DNA of 64,000 bases from G964291335 sp964291335 (GCA_964291335.2 OZ219748.1:62001-126000); one strand, 5' to 3'; positions 38,790 to 48,195 are shown, counted from the stretch's first letter. Program-made: numbers and translations. Notes: generated from the sequence alone by a model not told the origin.

Positions 38790-40169
38790 ATGGCAACCCA
38801 TACTGAAGACAGCGTGCAGAGTTTGCAGCGCGCCGCCCTGGAGCATTTATGGGTCTATTTGCGGGAGCCCAGCGACATGGCGGAAAAGGGGGAACCGCAG
38901 ATTTTTGTCGAAGGCAAGGGGTGCCAGGTCACCGACGCCCTGGGCAATACTTACATCGATGCCATGTCGGGCCTGTGGCTGAAGAACGTTGGCTACGGCC
39001 AGCGGGAAATCGCCGACGCCGCATACGAGCAGATGCTCAAGTTAACCTATATGCCGCTGGGTACGACGACCGAACCGGCGGCGCTGCTTGCTGAGAAGAT
39101 TGCCTCCATCACCCCCGGCGACCTGTCCCGGTGCTTTTTTACCAGCGGCGGTTCCGAGTCGGTGGAGACTGCCCTCAAGCTGTCCCGCGCTTACTTCAAG
39201 CGGCGAGGCGAACCGGAACGCATCAAGTTCATCAGCCGCAAGGATTCTTACCATGGCGCCACTTTCGGGGCTTTGGCCCTGGGCGGCTCCTTCCTTTACC
39301 CCAAGAGCGATTATGAACCCCTGATGCCCGGCGCTTTCCATGCTCCCCAGCCCAACTTTTATCGCTGCGAGTTTAACAGCAGTTCCCCTGAAGAATGCGC
39401 TGAACGCTGTATTGACGCCATTGATAACATTATCCGTTTTCAGGGGCCGGAAACAGTGGCGGCGGTAATCGCCGAGCCGATTTCCAGCCCCATGGGCGCA
39501 GTGGTGCCTCCGGACAACTACTGGCCCCTACTGCGCGAGCTTTGCGACAAATACGGCTGTCTGCTGATTGCCGATGAGGTAATTACCGGTTTCGGGCGCA
39601 CTGGCAGAATGTTCGCCTGCGAACACTGGGGCATTGTCCCCGACATGCTGACGGTAGCCAAAGGTATTACCAGTGGTTACATTCCCATGGGCGGCGCCAT
39701 TCTGCGCAAGCCCATTGCCGATGCCTTCGTCGGCGGCCCCAGGGCGGCTTTCCGGCACGTTATTACCTTTGGCGGCCACCCGGTAGCCGCCGCCGCTTCC
39801 TTGAAGAACATTGAAATAATGGAACGGGAAGGGATGGTGGAAAACTCGGCGCGCATGGGACGCTATCTGCTGGACGGCCTGACGGAAATCAGGGAAAAGC
39901 GCTCTATCGTAGGCAATGTGCGCGGCCTGGGCTTGATGTGCGGCCTGGAATTGGTCAAAGACCGGGAAACCAAAGAGTATTTTCCCGCTGACGCTGACCT
40001 GTCCGCCCGCCTTACCCAGGGTTTTGCCAACGAGGGGTTGTTCCTTCGGGGCGGCGACGTTATGAACATTATGCCGCCCCTGTGTGTAACCTCCAGGGAA
40101 ATTGACCAGATAGTTTCTACCATAGACCGGGTAATTGGGCAGGTTGCCCGGGAACTGGGCGCCGAATAG
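38790..40169 (+). CDS. Class III PLP-dependent aminotransferase (omega-amino acid type)
   Basis: The 459-residue protein shows the class III signature: ADEVITGFGRTGRMFACEH with the PLP-pocket Asp, then TVAKGITSGYIPMG with the Schiff-base Lys, and FFTSGGSESVETALKL for phosphate binding. The N-terminus with LRGP-like VYLREPSDMAEKGEP resembles omega-amino acid:pyruvate aminotransferases that use beta-alanine, GABA or taurine. ATG follows GGGAGGGTGAT. It is divergent from the YdiJ-type gene with a 233-base spacer in which I see no clear promoter. Confidence 0.88.
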   Translation: MATHTEDSVQSLQRAALEHLWVYLREPSDMAEKGEPQIFVEGKGCQVTDALGNTYIDAMSGLWLKNVGYGQREIADAAYEQMLKLTYMPLGTTTEPAALLAEKIASITPGDLSRCFFTSGGSESVETALKLSRAYFKRRGEPERIKFISRKDSYHGATFGALALGGSFLYPKSDYEPLMPGAFHAPQPNFYRCEFNSSSPEECAERCIDAIDNIIRFQGPETVAAVIAEPISSPMGAVVPPDNYWPLLRELCDKYGCLLIADEVITGFGRTGRMFACEHWGIVPDMLTVAKGITSGYIPMGGAILRKPIADAFVGGPRAAFRHVITFGGHPVAAAASLKNIEIMEREGMVENSARMGRYLLDGLTEIREKRSIVGNVRGLGLMCGLELVKDRETKEYFPADADLSARLTQGFANEGLFLRGGDVMNIMPPLCVTSREIDQIVSTIDRVIGQVARELGAE

Positions 40170-40359
40170 TTCGCGGTTCCCGGAACGCCGAAAAGGCTGC
40201 GGCTCGGCCCGCCACGGGTTTGCCGGCGGCGGATGGACGCCTTCGGCGGCCCGAGCCGGCGTTGGCTGCCCGGAGCTTTACCATTACAGCAGTATGCTTG
40301 CCTTCGATTTTGCCGTCGGGTCAGTTAATTCGCTTTTCGTAAAGGGCGGGCAGTAGCTT

Positions 40360-40731
40360 ATGCTCTGGGCGCTGGTGGCTGCCGGCGGCGCGGTCGGCTC
40401 CATGCTTCGGTATGGCGTGGGGCGTTTGGCGTTGCATTACCTGGGCGCGGGCGCCCTCTGGGGCACCCTGGCCGTTAACGTTACCGGCTCTTTTGCCCTC
40501 GGCTTTTTTGTCGCTTACGCCCAGGCCCGCGGAGGCCTTTCGCTGCATTGGCAGGCGCTGGCCGGAGTGGGTTTGCTGGGCGGATACACCACCTTTTCTG
40601 CCTTTGGCTACGATACCCTGCGCCTGCTGGAATCGGGTGATGTTGCCCGCGCCGGAATGAACGTGGCGGGCAATCTGGCTCTCGGCGTGCTGGCCGCCTA
40701 CCTCGGCGTTCTTGCGGGAAGGTCGATGTAA
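40360..40731 (+). CDS. crcB: Fluoride ion channel CrcB/FluC
   Basis: The 123-residue protein has four membrane helices and FluC landmarks: GSMLRYGVGR in helix 1-2, GTLAVNVTGSFALGFF with the pore Asn in helix 2, and LLGGYTTFSAFGYDTLRLLE with the TTFS motif and polar track in helix 3. Family members form dual-topology dimers that export fluoride. No fluoride riboswitch was recognised in the 190-base upstream gap. ATG follows AAAGGGCGGGCAGTAGCTT. Confidence 0.9.
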   Translation: MLWALVAAGGAVGSMLRYGVGRLALHYLGAGALWGTLAVNVTGSFALGFFVAYAQARGGLSLHWQALAGVGLLGGYTTFSAFGYDTLRLLESGDVARAGMNVAGNLALGVLAAYLGVLAGRSM

Positions 40732-40849
40732 GGGCCGGGTTCTCCGCGTCAATGGCAAGCCCGGCGGTTACGGCGCCAGCCGGGGAATGACTATCCCGCT
40801 GACCAGTGTTATACTGGTAGCCTGCATTTTTTGGAGAACAGGCCGGCTG

Positions 40850-41749
40850 ATGAACTACCTTTCCCGCAACGATAAACTGGACGGTAACTTTGACTACCTG
40901 GTAATGGCTTTTGCCGGCTGGCCCGATGCCGGCGAGAGCGCTACCGCCTGCATTAAGTACCTGGCCCGGCTGCTGGATACGACCAGGTTTGCCGAGATTG
41001 ACCCGGAAGAGTTTTACGACTTTACGCAGGAACGTCCCCGTTCCACCCGTACCCGCGACGGACGGCGGCGGGTACGCTGGCCGGCCAACGAGTTTCATTA
41101 CTGGAACGCCAGCCGGCTGACGCAGGATGACGGAGAACGGGGCATTCTGTTCTTTGTGGGCGTCGAACCCAACCTGAAGTGGCGTACCTTCTCTGAGACT
41201 ATTGCTGACCTGGCGCTGAACCTGGGCGTGAAAACGGTGATTCATCTGGGGGCATTGCTGGATGCGGTTCCTCATACCCGGGAAATTCGCCTGACCGGTT
41301 CCTCCACCCAACCGGAACTGCAACAGGCCTTGAATTCGGCCAGTATTGTCGCTTCCAACTACCAGGGCCCCACCGGCATTAGCACAGCGGTAATGGAGAC
41401 CTGTACCCGAAAGGGCATGGGCTATGCATCGCTTTGGGGGCATACCTCCCACTACCTGCAGGCAGCGCCCAATTTCCGGGTCAGCTATACCCTGGCGCAA
41501 ACCTTGAGCCGCCTGCTGGATTTGCCGGTTAACCTGGGCGAATTACGCTCCGCAGCCGAGAAGTTTGACCGGGAAGTGGTGCAGGCCATCGGCAATGATG
41601 AGCAATTGGCCAGCTACGTCCGGAAGCTGGAAGATCGCTACGATGAGTCGGCTGACGCCAGTTCCATTCCCGAACCGGCCGATGTGCTGCGGGAACTGGA
41701 GCAGTTTCTGCGCTCGGAGCAGAGGCGAAACCCGGGTGAAACCCCTTAA
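40850..41749 (+). CDS. PAC2 family protein
   Basis: The frame is open from 40712 but overlaps crcB; ATG at 40850, behind TTGGAGAACA, starts a 299-residue protein that begins as PAC2 proteins do (YLVMAFAGWPDAGESATAC). Further landmarks are FFVGVEPNLKWRTFSE, VIHLGALLDAVPHTR and YQGPTGISTAVMETC, then GHTSHYLQAAPN. Archaeal and eukaryotic relatives assist proteasome assembly; in bacteria the role is unknown. A TATACT at 40811 could be a -10 box. Confidence 0.85.
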   Translation: MNYLSRNDKLDGNFDYLVMAFAGWPDAGESATACIKYLARLLDTTRFAEIDPEEFYDFTQERPRSTRTRDGRRRVRWPANEFHYWNASRLTQDDGERGILFFVGVEPNLKWRTFSETIADLALNLGVKTVIHLGALLDAVPHTREIRLTGSSTQPELQQALNSASIVASNYQGPTGISTAVMETCTRKGMGYASLWGHTSHYLQAAPNFRVSYTLAQTLSRLLDLPVNLGELRSAAEKFDREVVQAIGNDEQLASYVRKLEDRYDESADASSIPEPADVLRELEQFLRSEQRRNPGETP

Positions 41750-41805
41750 TCAGGGAACCTAGGCTCCATCGGGTCATATAATCCTGCGTTAAGTAGAGCT
41801 GGTTT

Positions 41806-42681
41806 GTGGTCACCAAAGCGACGGCAGCTAGAGCCAGAACGCCGAACCGGAAGGCGGCGAAGCCCGCCCGGCGTCGCGCCCGGAACCCGGCCCCGCCAGC
41901 CATACCGGTAGCTGAAGCCATTCAGTTGATGACCGACGTTTACGGCCCTTTCCCGGAGGAGCCGCGCCTTAACCCCATTCACGAGCTTACCTTTACCATC
42001 CTGTCCCAGCATACATCCGACACCAACTCGGAGCGTGCCTTCCGCAGCTTGATGCGCCGGTTTGGCTCCCTGGAGGCCGTTGCCGAGGGATCAATACAAG
42101 AGATTGAGGAAGCTATCAGCATCGGTGGGCTGGCCAGGGTTAAAGCTCCTCGCATAAAAGAGGCGCTGGCTCGTGTTCTGGCGCTGAACGGGTCGCTGGA
42201 TATTTCCTTCTTAAGGGAAATGCCGTTGCACGAAGCCAAAGCCTGGCTGCGGCAGCTGCCGGGAATCGGCCCCAAGTCGGCTGGAATTATCCTGAGTTTT
42301 TCGCTGGGTATGCCGGCCATGGCCATCGACACCCATATTTATCGGGTATGTCAGCGGCTGGCTCTCATCGGTCCTGAAGTTTCGGCGGACAAGGCGCATG
42401 ACCTGCTGGAAGCGGCGGTGGCCCCGGAGCAGGTTTACCCCTTCCACGTGGCCTTCATCAACCATGGTCGGCGGGTGTGCAAAGCCCAACGCCCGCGCTG
42501 CGGCGAATGCGTCGTCGCCCACGGCTGCCCCGCTCGCCAACAGTTTCAGCAGGATGCTGCTGCCGACTCGGCAGCTGCGGGAAAACCTCCCGCCGCCGCC
42601 GCTGCGAAGAACCAGCCGGAAGCCGACCGGGAGCGGCGCCAGCCCACCCAGGCTCCCCATGCCTACCCACTGCCCGAGTAG
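41806..42681 (+). CDS. nth: Endonuclease III-like DNA glycosylase
   Basis: The 291-residue protein has the HhH-GPD fold: LTFTILSQHTSDTNSERAF, the helix-hairpin-helix LPGIGPKSAG with the catalytic Lys, and AIDTHIYRV with the catalytic Asp. The C-terminal CKAQRPRCGECVVAHGC has the C-x6-C-x2-C-x5-C spacing of a 4Fe-4S cluster. It removes oxidised pyrimidines and cleaves abasic sites. About 35 extra N-terminal basic residues and a 55-residue Ala/Pro/Arg-rich C-terminal extension are unusual. The GTG start at 41806 has no strong site; a downstream start is possible. Confidence 0.85.
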   Translation: MVTKATAARARTPNRKAAKPARRRARNPAPPAIPVAEAIQLMTDVYGPFPEEPRLNPIHELTFTILSQHTSDTNSERAFRSLMRRFGSLEAVAEGSIQEIEEAISIGGLARVKAPRIKEALARVLALNGSLDISFLREMPLHEAKAWLRQLPGIGPKSAGIILSFSLGMPAMAIDTHIYRVCQRLALIGPEVSADKAHDLLEAAVAPEQVYPFHVAFINHGRRVCKAQRPRCGECVVAHGCPARQQFQQDAAADSAAAGKPPAAAAAKNQPEADRERRQPTQAPHAYPLPE

Positions 42682-42754
42682 CTGACCGGTAGCCCGCTGA
42701 CTGGCCGGCGGCCGGTGGAAGTAGCAGCCGGGAAAGCTGCCCTGGGGCGGAAGG

Positions 42755-44182
42755 CTAGGCAATCGGAGGTCGTTTGCCCTGCCAGGGCCGAGCCTGTTCA
42801 AAGGCGGCGGCGGCTTGCAATACCCGACCTTCCGCCCCTCGTGGCCCCACCAGGTGCAACCCAATGGGCATACCGGCGCTGTCCGGCGCATTGGAGAAGC
42901 CGCAAGGCACACTGGCGGCGGTTTGCCCGGTCATATTGATGGGAAAGGTAAAGGGCAAGTAACCCCAGAAGGGTTCAACCGGTTTGCTTCCGATAACCGT
43001 CGGCCGCTGTTCTATCGGGAAGGCCGCCACCGCCATGGCCGGCGAAAGCAGCAGGTCGTAATCATCAAAGAAAACCTCCAGCTGTCGCCGCAGCTGGGCC
43101 ACCCGGAGCAGCGCCCGCGAAAAATCTGCGCCGGTTACTTCTGCACCATGGTCTAAAGCCCGCATCCCGTAACCGGTGAAATCGCTGCGGCGCTCGGCCA
43201 GCAGATGCCCGTAGGCGGTGAAGGAAGCAGTGGCGAAAATATCCCAAAAAGCCGGGAAAGGATCCTCGATGACCAGGCTGGCAGTTTCCACGGTTGCCCC
43301 TAATTCCTCAAAAACGCGGGCGCCTTGTTCAGCGACCTGCGCCACCGCTGGGTCAACGCCGGCGTAACCGAAATCCGGGCTCCAGGCAATACGCCAGCCG
43401 GCTACGCCGGCAGACAAGCCGGCCGAAAAGTCGGGCGGTGTTTCCCGCAGGGAAAGCGGGTCACGCCGGTCTGGCCCGGCCATTACTTGCAGCAGCAAGG
43501 CGCTGTCGGCCACCGAGCGGGACATCGGCCCGGATTGGGAGAAGTGGTTGGCTGCCGGGGAGCCGTAGCCGCCGTAACGGGGAACCCGGTTCTGGGTCGG
43601 TTTAATGCCAAAAACGCCGCAGAAGCTGGCGGGGATTCGGATGGAACCGCCGCCGTCGCTGCCGGTTGCCAGAGTGCAAAGCCCGGACGCCAGAGCCGCC
43701 CCGGCGCCCCCGCTGGACCCGCCGGGGGTGCGTTCCGGATCCCAGGGATTGCGGCAAGCATCGCCCAGCCGGTTTTCCGTCGTTCCCGACAACCCGAACT
43801 CCGGGGTATTGGTCTTGCCGAGAATTACCGCTCCGGCTGCCTTTACCCGTTCTACCACCACTGAATCAATATCGGGAACCCGGTCCCGGAACAGCAGCGA
43901 ACCCAGGGTGGTGGGTACTCCCCGAGTCATTTCCAGGTCTTTGACCGCTACGGGAATACCGTGCAGCAAACCCGGGGTTTCGCCCCGCTGGGTCGCAGCA
44001 TCGGCAGACCGGGCGGCTGCCAGGGCCTGGTCGGGACAGAGGGCAAGATAAGCATTAAGCTGCGGGTTAAGTTCCTCAATTCGCTGCAGGAACAGCTCGG
44101 TCAACTCCACGCTGGAAACCTGACCGGAACCCAGAAGCTGCCGCAGTTCAATGGCCGATGCGAAGGCCAGTTCCTGGTTCAT
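42755..44182 (-). CDS. Amidase signature family protein
   Basis: The 475-residue protein has the Ser-cisSer-Lys triad of the amidase family: VAVKDLEMTRGV (Lys near 81), GGSSGGAGAALASG (cis-Ser) and GSDGGGSIRIPASFCG (nucleophile Ser). The ending GFSNAPDSAGMPIGLHLVGPRG is typical of GatA-like enzymes and general amidases. As no gatB or gatC is adjacent, a stand-alone amidase is more likely than the Glu-tRNA amidotransferase subunit. ATG at 44182 follows AGGGAGAAAGAAA. It is divergent from the NAD-kinase-like gene. Confidence 0.87.
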   Translation of the reverse strand: MNQELAFASAIELRQLLGSGQVSSVELTELFLQRIEELNPQLNAYLALCPDQALAAARSADAATQRGETPGLLHGIPVAVKDLEMTRGVPTTLGSLLFRDRVPDIDSVVVERVKAAGAVILGKTNTPEFGLSGTTENRLGDACRNPWDPERTPGGSSGGAGAALASGLCTLATGSDGGGSIRIPASFCGVFGIKPTQNRVPRYGGYGSPAANHFSQSGPMSRSVADSALLLQVMAGPDRRDPLSLRETPPDFSAGLSAGVAGWRIAWSPDFGYAGVDPAVAQVAEQGARVFEELGATVETASLVIEDPFPAFWDIFATASFTAYGHLLAERRSDFTGYGMRALDHGAEVTGADFSRALLRVAQLRRQLEVFFDDYDLLLSPAMAVAAFPIEQRPTVIGSKPVEPFWGYLPFTFPINMTGQTAASVPCGFSNAPDSAGMPIGLHLVGPRGAEGRVLQAAAAFEQARPWQGKRPPIA

Positions 44183-44251
44183 TTTCTTTCTCCCTGGTTC
44201 AGAGCAGTGGGGAATTACATAATTCTGGTGCTAAAACGCAGTCCATGTCCG

Positions 44252-44281
44252 TTGAAATTACATAAACTCTGCCGATACAAT
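44252..44281 (+). promoter_or_regulatory. Probable promoter of the NAD-kinase-like gene
   Basis: TTGAAA at 44252-44257, an 18-base spacer and TACAAT at 44276-44281 form a good sigma-70-like promoter, 53 bases before the start at 44335. Nearby, GAATTACATAATTC at 44212-44225 is an inverted repeat with a two-base centre that could be an operator for the divergent pair. Confidence 0.55.
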
Positions 44282-44334
44282 GCAGGAAATTATAACAGAG
44301 TAACCGGGGTGTTCTGCGACGGCCGTCGGGTGGA

Positions 44335-45375
44335 ATGGGGGCGGAAGAAGTGGCTGAAGTGGGGATAGTGGCCAACCCGGCGGCTAGTAAAGACATTCGC
44401 CGGCTGGTGGCCCGGGGTCGGGTTATTCCTGACTGGGAAAAAGTGAATATTATCCGAAGGGCGCTGTTGGGCTTGCAGGCGGCGGGTGTGGAGCGAGTGG
44501 TGGCAATGCCCGACAGCTCCCACCTCTGTGAACGGGCGGCTAATGAAGCCGGCCTTGAGCTGCGGCTGTCCCTGCTGGAAATGCCGGCCCTTTATACTGA
44601 AGGCGATACAGTGAAGGCCGGCGCTCTGATGACAGCCATGGGCGTCAAGTGTATCGTTACCCTGGGCGGCGACGGCACCAATCGCGCGCTGGCTCGCAGC
44701 GTTTCCACCATCCCCGTTATCCCCATCTCCACCGGCACCAACAACGTTTTCCCGACCATGACCGAGGGTACTCTGGCCGGGCTGGTTGCCGGTCTGATTG
44801 CCCGAAACCGGATTGCATTCGAGTGGGTTTCTCTGCCCAGCAAGACGCTGGCGGTTTACGTGGATGGAGAATATCGTGATATGGCCCTGGTGGACGTAGC
44901 CTTCTCCCGGGAACGCTTCACCGCTACCCGTGCTATTTGGGATGTTGCCACTTTGTATGAGGTTTTCCTGACCCGCGCCGAACCAGCCAGCATCGGCCTC
45001 TCCTCGGTAGGCGCGCGCCTGCAGCCCTTATCTCTGGGTGAAGCCGGCGGTTTGCATTACGTGGTTGCCGGAGCCGGCGATAAAAACGTCGATTCGGCGC
45101 CGGCAGTCATAGAACCGGCCGCCATGCAGGTATTGGCGCCCATTGCTCCGGGGGTGGTAGCGACCGTACCCATTGCCAGGTGGAACCTGATTTCTGAAGG
45201 TCAGCGGGTTCCCCTGTCCCAGCGTTACAGTTGCGTTGCTCTGGATGGAGAGCGGGCTTTTACCGTTACGCCGGAGCAACGCGTAGAGGTTTCGGTGCAG
45301 CGGAACGGCCCCCCGGTAGTGCAAATAGAACGGGCCTTGACTATTGCATCGGAAGGAGGTCTGTTCCGCTGGTAG
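44335..45375 (+). CDS. NAD-kinase-superfamily protein (AcoX-like)
   Basis: The 346-residue protein has the diacylglycerol/NAD kinase core: VGIVANPAASKDIRR at the start, VTLGGDGTNRALA (the GGDGT ATP loop) and ISTGTNNVFP, which matches the ISxGTxN loop. The C-terminal beta region with PIAPGVVATVPIARW is like proteins annotated as ATP-NAD kinase or AcoX, the latter from acetoin catabolism operons. No acetoin dehydrogenase genes are nearby, so the substrate is open. The 3' end overlaps the extended frame of the methyltransferase but not its preferred start. Confidence 0.78.
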   Translation: MGAEEVAEVGIVANPAASKDIRRLVARGRVIPDWEKVNIIRRALLGLQAAGVERVVAMPDSSHLCERAANEAGLELRLSLLEMPALYTEGDTVKAGALMTAMGVKCIVTLGGDGTNRALARSVSTIPVIPISTGTNNVFPTMTEGTLAGLVAGLIARNRIAFEWVSLPSKTLAVYVDGEYRDMALVDVAFSRERFTATRAIWDVATLYEVFLTRAEPASIGLSSVGARLQPLSLGEAGGLHYVVAGAGDKNVDSAPAVIEPAAMQVLAPIAPGVVATVPIARWNLISEGQRVPLSQRYSCVALDGERAFTVTPEQRVEVSVQRNGPPVVQIERALTIASEGGLFRW

Positions 45376-45445
45376 CGGCGCCGGGCAGTTTCTTAATCAG
45401 TTCAGACAGCAATTTAACCGGGTGGCAGAAGGGTGGTCAGGGAAT

Positions 45446-46348
45446 ATGGTAGTAAAGGAATATCGGGGCGTTTCGGGTCTGCAAAACGAGCGCAGTTGCT
45501 CGTGCCCGCCCAAACACATAAATTGTCTCACCGCCAAGGAGTGGATTAAATCTCAACTGGGAGTCTGGCAGTTCTTTTATGAAGGCCGGGATATACGCGA
45601 CAAGAGCCTGCACCCGGCTACTTTTCCTATATCGTTGGCGGCTCGCTGCATATCCCTGTTTACTCACGAGGGAGAGCTGGTTCTGGACCCCTTTGTGGGC
45701 AGCGGTACAACCCTGGTGGCTGCCCAGGACCTGAACCGCAACGCGGCTGGTTTCGACCTGAAGCGGGAATACGTGGAATTGAGCGAAACCCGCCTGGCCG
45801 AAGGAACCCCCGGCGGAAGCGCCGAACAGATAGCGGTCTGCGGGGACGCCAGAGACATTCCCGACTACCTGGAGCCTGAATCGGTCAGCCTGATTCTGAC
45901 TTCTCCCCCCTACGCTAACCTGCTTAACCGCCCTCGTCTGAACCGAAGCCGGCGGGGGGATGAGCGCAAAAACGGCCAGTACCTTAAAACGGAGCAGTAT
46001 AGCCAGAACCCCGGGGACCTGGGCATCCTTTCCCTGGATTCTTACCAGGCAGCGATGGCCGATATTTACCGCCGCCTGTTCCCGCTGCTTAAGGAGCGGG
46101 GGCATTGCGTGATTGACGTGCCCGATATGTGGCTGGATAACCAGCGAATTACCATCCATACCGCGGTGGTAGAGGCCCTTCGTTCCGTAGGTTACGAGTT
46201 GCGCAATACCATCATCTGGGACCGGACCAATATTGTGAACCGGGTGGGAATTTTCGGGTGGCCGTCCAACTACATCACTATGGGAACCACCTTCGAGTAC
46301 CTGCTGGATTTCTGGAAGCCGGCCGCCGCGGATCGGGCATCAGGTTGA
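45446..46348 (+). CDS. DNA methyltransferase (N6_N4_Mtase family)
   Basis: ATG at 45446 (300 residues) follows CAGGGAAT; the open frame reaches back to 45344 inside the upstream gene. Motif I is LDPFVGSGTTLVAAQDLNR (AdoMet binding) at about residue 85, and the catalytic motif IV is LTSPPYAN at about 160, so I precedes IV. SPPY is typical of N4-cytosine enzymes, but N6-adenine activity is not excluded. An early Cys cluster (CSCPPKHINC) may bind zinc. No restriction endonuclease gene is beside it, so it is probably an orphan or regulatory enzyme. Next to it is a TauE-like permease. Confidence 0.82.
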   Translation: MVVKEYRGVSGLQNERSCSCPPKHINCLTAKEWIKSQLGVWQFFYEGRDIRDKSLHPATFPISLAARCISLFTHEGELVLDPFVGSGTTLVAAQDLNRNAAGFDLKREYVELSETRLAEGTPGGSAEQIAVCGDARDIPDYLEPESVSLILTSPPYANLLNRPRLNRSRRGDERKNGQYLKTEQYSQNPGDLGILSLDSYQAAMADIYRRLFPLLKERGHCVIDVPDMWLDNQRITIHTAVVEALRSVGYELRNTIIWDRTNIVNRVGIFGWPSNYITMGTTFEYLLDFWKPAAADRASG

Positions 46349-46397
46349 TGCGGCAGAAGGCTTCCCGGCGCTGCGGCGCCGGCTTCAGGAAAGGGTA

Positions 46398-47147
46398 TTG
46401 CTTTCCGGTTTAGAGCTGCTGATTGCTATTGTGGTCGTGGCGGTTGGCGCCACCATCATGGGTACGGTCAGCTTTGGCATGGGTTTGATGGTGGCGCCGG
46501 TCTTGCTGCTGTTCATGGACCCCAAGGCAGCAATCGTTACCGTCAACGCCATCATCCCCATACTACTATCAATGGTGCTGCTTACCACCTGGCGGCATTT
46601 ACAGCTGCGTCGGTTAGCGGGCATGGCTGTGGGCGGCGTGGCCGCCGTGCCTTTGGGGGTTCTGGTTCTGGAATCGGCCAACCCCGGCTTACTCCGCTGG
46701 ATAATCGGGGCGGCCATCCTTTGCCTGGGGCTGTTGAACCTGTTCAGAATTCAACTGCCTCTGGCGCAAAAGCCGGGAGCCGGCATTGTGGTAGGCTTTC
46801 TTACTTCGCTATCCATCACTACCCTCAGCATTGGCGGGCCGCTGGCAGCCACCTATGTTATTGCTCAGCAGTGGCATCGTCAGCAGATGCGGGCGGCATT
46901 GGCTTTCTATTTCATTTGTACCTATGCAGTGGCCTTCATCCTGTATTACCGCATTGGCCTGGTGGAGCGAAATACGCTTCAGAACATCGGAATGCTGGTT
47001 CCCTCCCTGATTTTCGGTTTTATCATGGGATCTCTGCTGGCAAAACGTCTGAATGAAGACGCCTTCCGCTACGTGGCCCTTGGGGTCATCATCACTGGCA
47101 GCCTGGTATTGCTGGGCCGGGAAGCCGCCCGGCTGATTGGCATTTAG
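46398..47147 (+). CDS. TauE/SafE family (DUF81) membrane permease
   Basis: TTG at 46398 follows CAGGAAAGGGTA. The 249-residue protein has about eight hydrophobic helices and the TauE repeat features: GATIMGTVSFGMGLMVAPVLLLF in the first half and GFLTSLSITTLSIGGPLAATYVI in the second. Family members export sulfite, sulfoacetate or related organic sulfonates; substrate here unknown. It starts 50 bases after the methyltransferase and ends at a bidirectional terminator facing trxB. Confidence 0.8.
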   Translation: MLSGLELLIAIVVVAVGATIMGTVSFGMGLMVAPVLLLFMDPKAAIVTVNAIIPILLSMVLLTTWRHLQLRRLAGMAVGGVAAVPLGVLVLESANPGLLRWIIGAAILCLGLLNLFRIQLPLAQKPGAGIVVGFLTSLSITTLSIGGPLAATYVIAQQWHRQQMRAALAFYFICTYAVAFILYYRIGLVERNTLQNIGMLVPSLIFGFIMGSLLAKRLNEDAFRYVALGVIITGSLVLLGREAARLIGI

Positions 47148-47150
47148 CGG

Positions 47151-47192
47151 CAAAGCAATGGGGGCAAGGCAGCCCTTGCCCCCGCTGCTTTG
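47151..47192. terminator. Bidirectional terminator between permease and trxB
   Basis: GGGGGCAAGG (47160-47169) and CCTTGCCCCC (47174-47183) pair perfectly over ten bases with a four-base loop. The flanks CAAAGCA and TGCTTTG extend the symmetry and give short T-runs on both strands, fitting the convergent genes on either side. Confidence 0.75.
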
Positions 47193-47212
47193 GTTGTGGC
47201 GCAGACAGGCCG

Positions 47213-48133
47213 TCAGGCGCTCAAGTCATGATAGGCGGCCAGGGCGGCGGTAATGCCATCGCCCACTGCGGCCCCCAACTGCCGGGTAGATTCAGCGCGG
47301 GCATCGCCGCAGGCATAAACGCCCGGCGCTTTGGTGCGCATATGAATGTCGGTATAGATATGTCCGAGGGCGTCCATGTCCAGCAGCCCCTTCAGGTATT
47401 CGGTATTGGGGTGGAAGCCCACGTAGATAAAGGCGGCGGCGGTAGGGTAGTTATAAACCTCGCCCGACTTCAAGTCCTTCACCCGGGTATATTCCAGAGC
47501 CTCGTTGCCGGTGAACTCCTCAACCACGTGGCTCCAAAGCCACTTGTATTTGGGACTGGCAAAAGCCCGTTCCTGCAGCACCCTGGTAGCCCGCAGTTCG
47601 TCGCGGCGGTGGATGATAGTTACCGAATTGACAATGCCGCTGAGGTAAAAACTCTCATCCATAGCGGCGTCGCCGCCGCCAACCACCACCACGTCCTGCC
47701 CGCGGAAGAAGTTGCCGTCGCAAACTGCGCAGTAAGACACACCCCGCCCGGCGAAGTCGTCCTCGCCGGCAACGCCCAGCTTGTTATGGGAGCCGCCGGT
47801 AGCGATGATAATGCTGCGGGCAGTATAGGTCTTGTCGTAAGTGCGCACAGCCTTGACCGGTTGGTCCAGGTCATCCACCCCCTCAACCTCGGCGTACTCA
47901 ATTTCAGCGCCAAAGCGGGTAGTCTGTTCCGCCATCATCCGGGCTAGTTCCTGGCCCTTCACGCCTTGAGGGAACCCCGGGTAGTTCTCAATTTCATCGG
48001 TAATCAGCAACTGACCGCCCGGCCCCAGGGATTCCATAATCAGGGTCTTCATCATCGCGCGGGTAGTATATAAACCGGCGGCCAGGCCGGCGGCGCCGGC
48101 TCCCAGAATGATGGCATCATACTCGGCTTCCAT
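47213..48133 (-). CDS. trxB: Thioredoxin reductase TrxB
   Basis: The 306-residue flavoprotein has an N-terminal FAD site (IILGAGAAGLAAGLYTTRA), the redox pair Cys135-Ala-Val-Cys138 in VSYCAVCDGNFF, the NADPH site VVVVGGGDAAMDESFYL and the C-terminal FAD motif YACGDAR. It reduces thioredoxin with NADPH in the cytoplasm. ATG at 48133 follows AGGAGGAAAGTACCGTAA. No thioredoxin gene is nearby. It lies 62 bases downstream of the epimerase gene on the same strand. Confidence 0.93.
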   Translation of the reverse strand: MEAEYDAIILGAGAAGLAAGLYTTRAMMKTLIMESLGPGGQLLITDEIENYPGFPQGVKGQELARMMAEQTTRFGAEIEYAEVEGVDDLDQPVKAVRTYDKTYTARSIIIATGGSHNKLGVAGEDDFAGRGVSYCAVCDGNFFRGQDVVVVGGGDAAMDESFYLSGIVNSVTIIHRRDELRATRVLQERAFASPKYKWLWSHVVEEFTGNEALEYTRVKDLKSGEVYNYPTAAAFIYVGFHPNTEYLKGLLDMDALGHIYTDIHMRTKAPGVYACGDARAESTRQLGAAVGDGITAALAAYHDLSA

Positions 48134-48195
48134 TTACGGTACTTTCCTCCTGGTTATCGGTCTGGCGGTTTGGAATGTAGCGGGTTATTCAGTTT

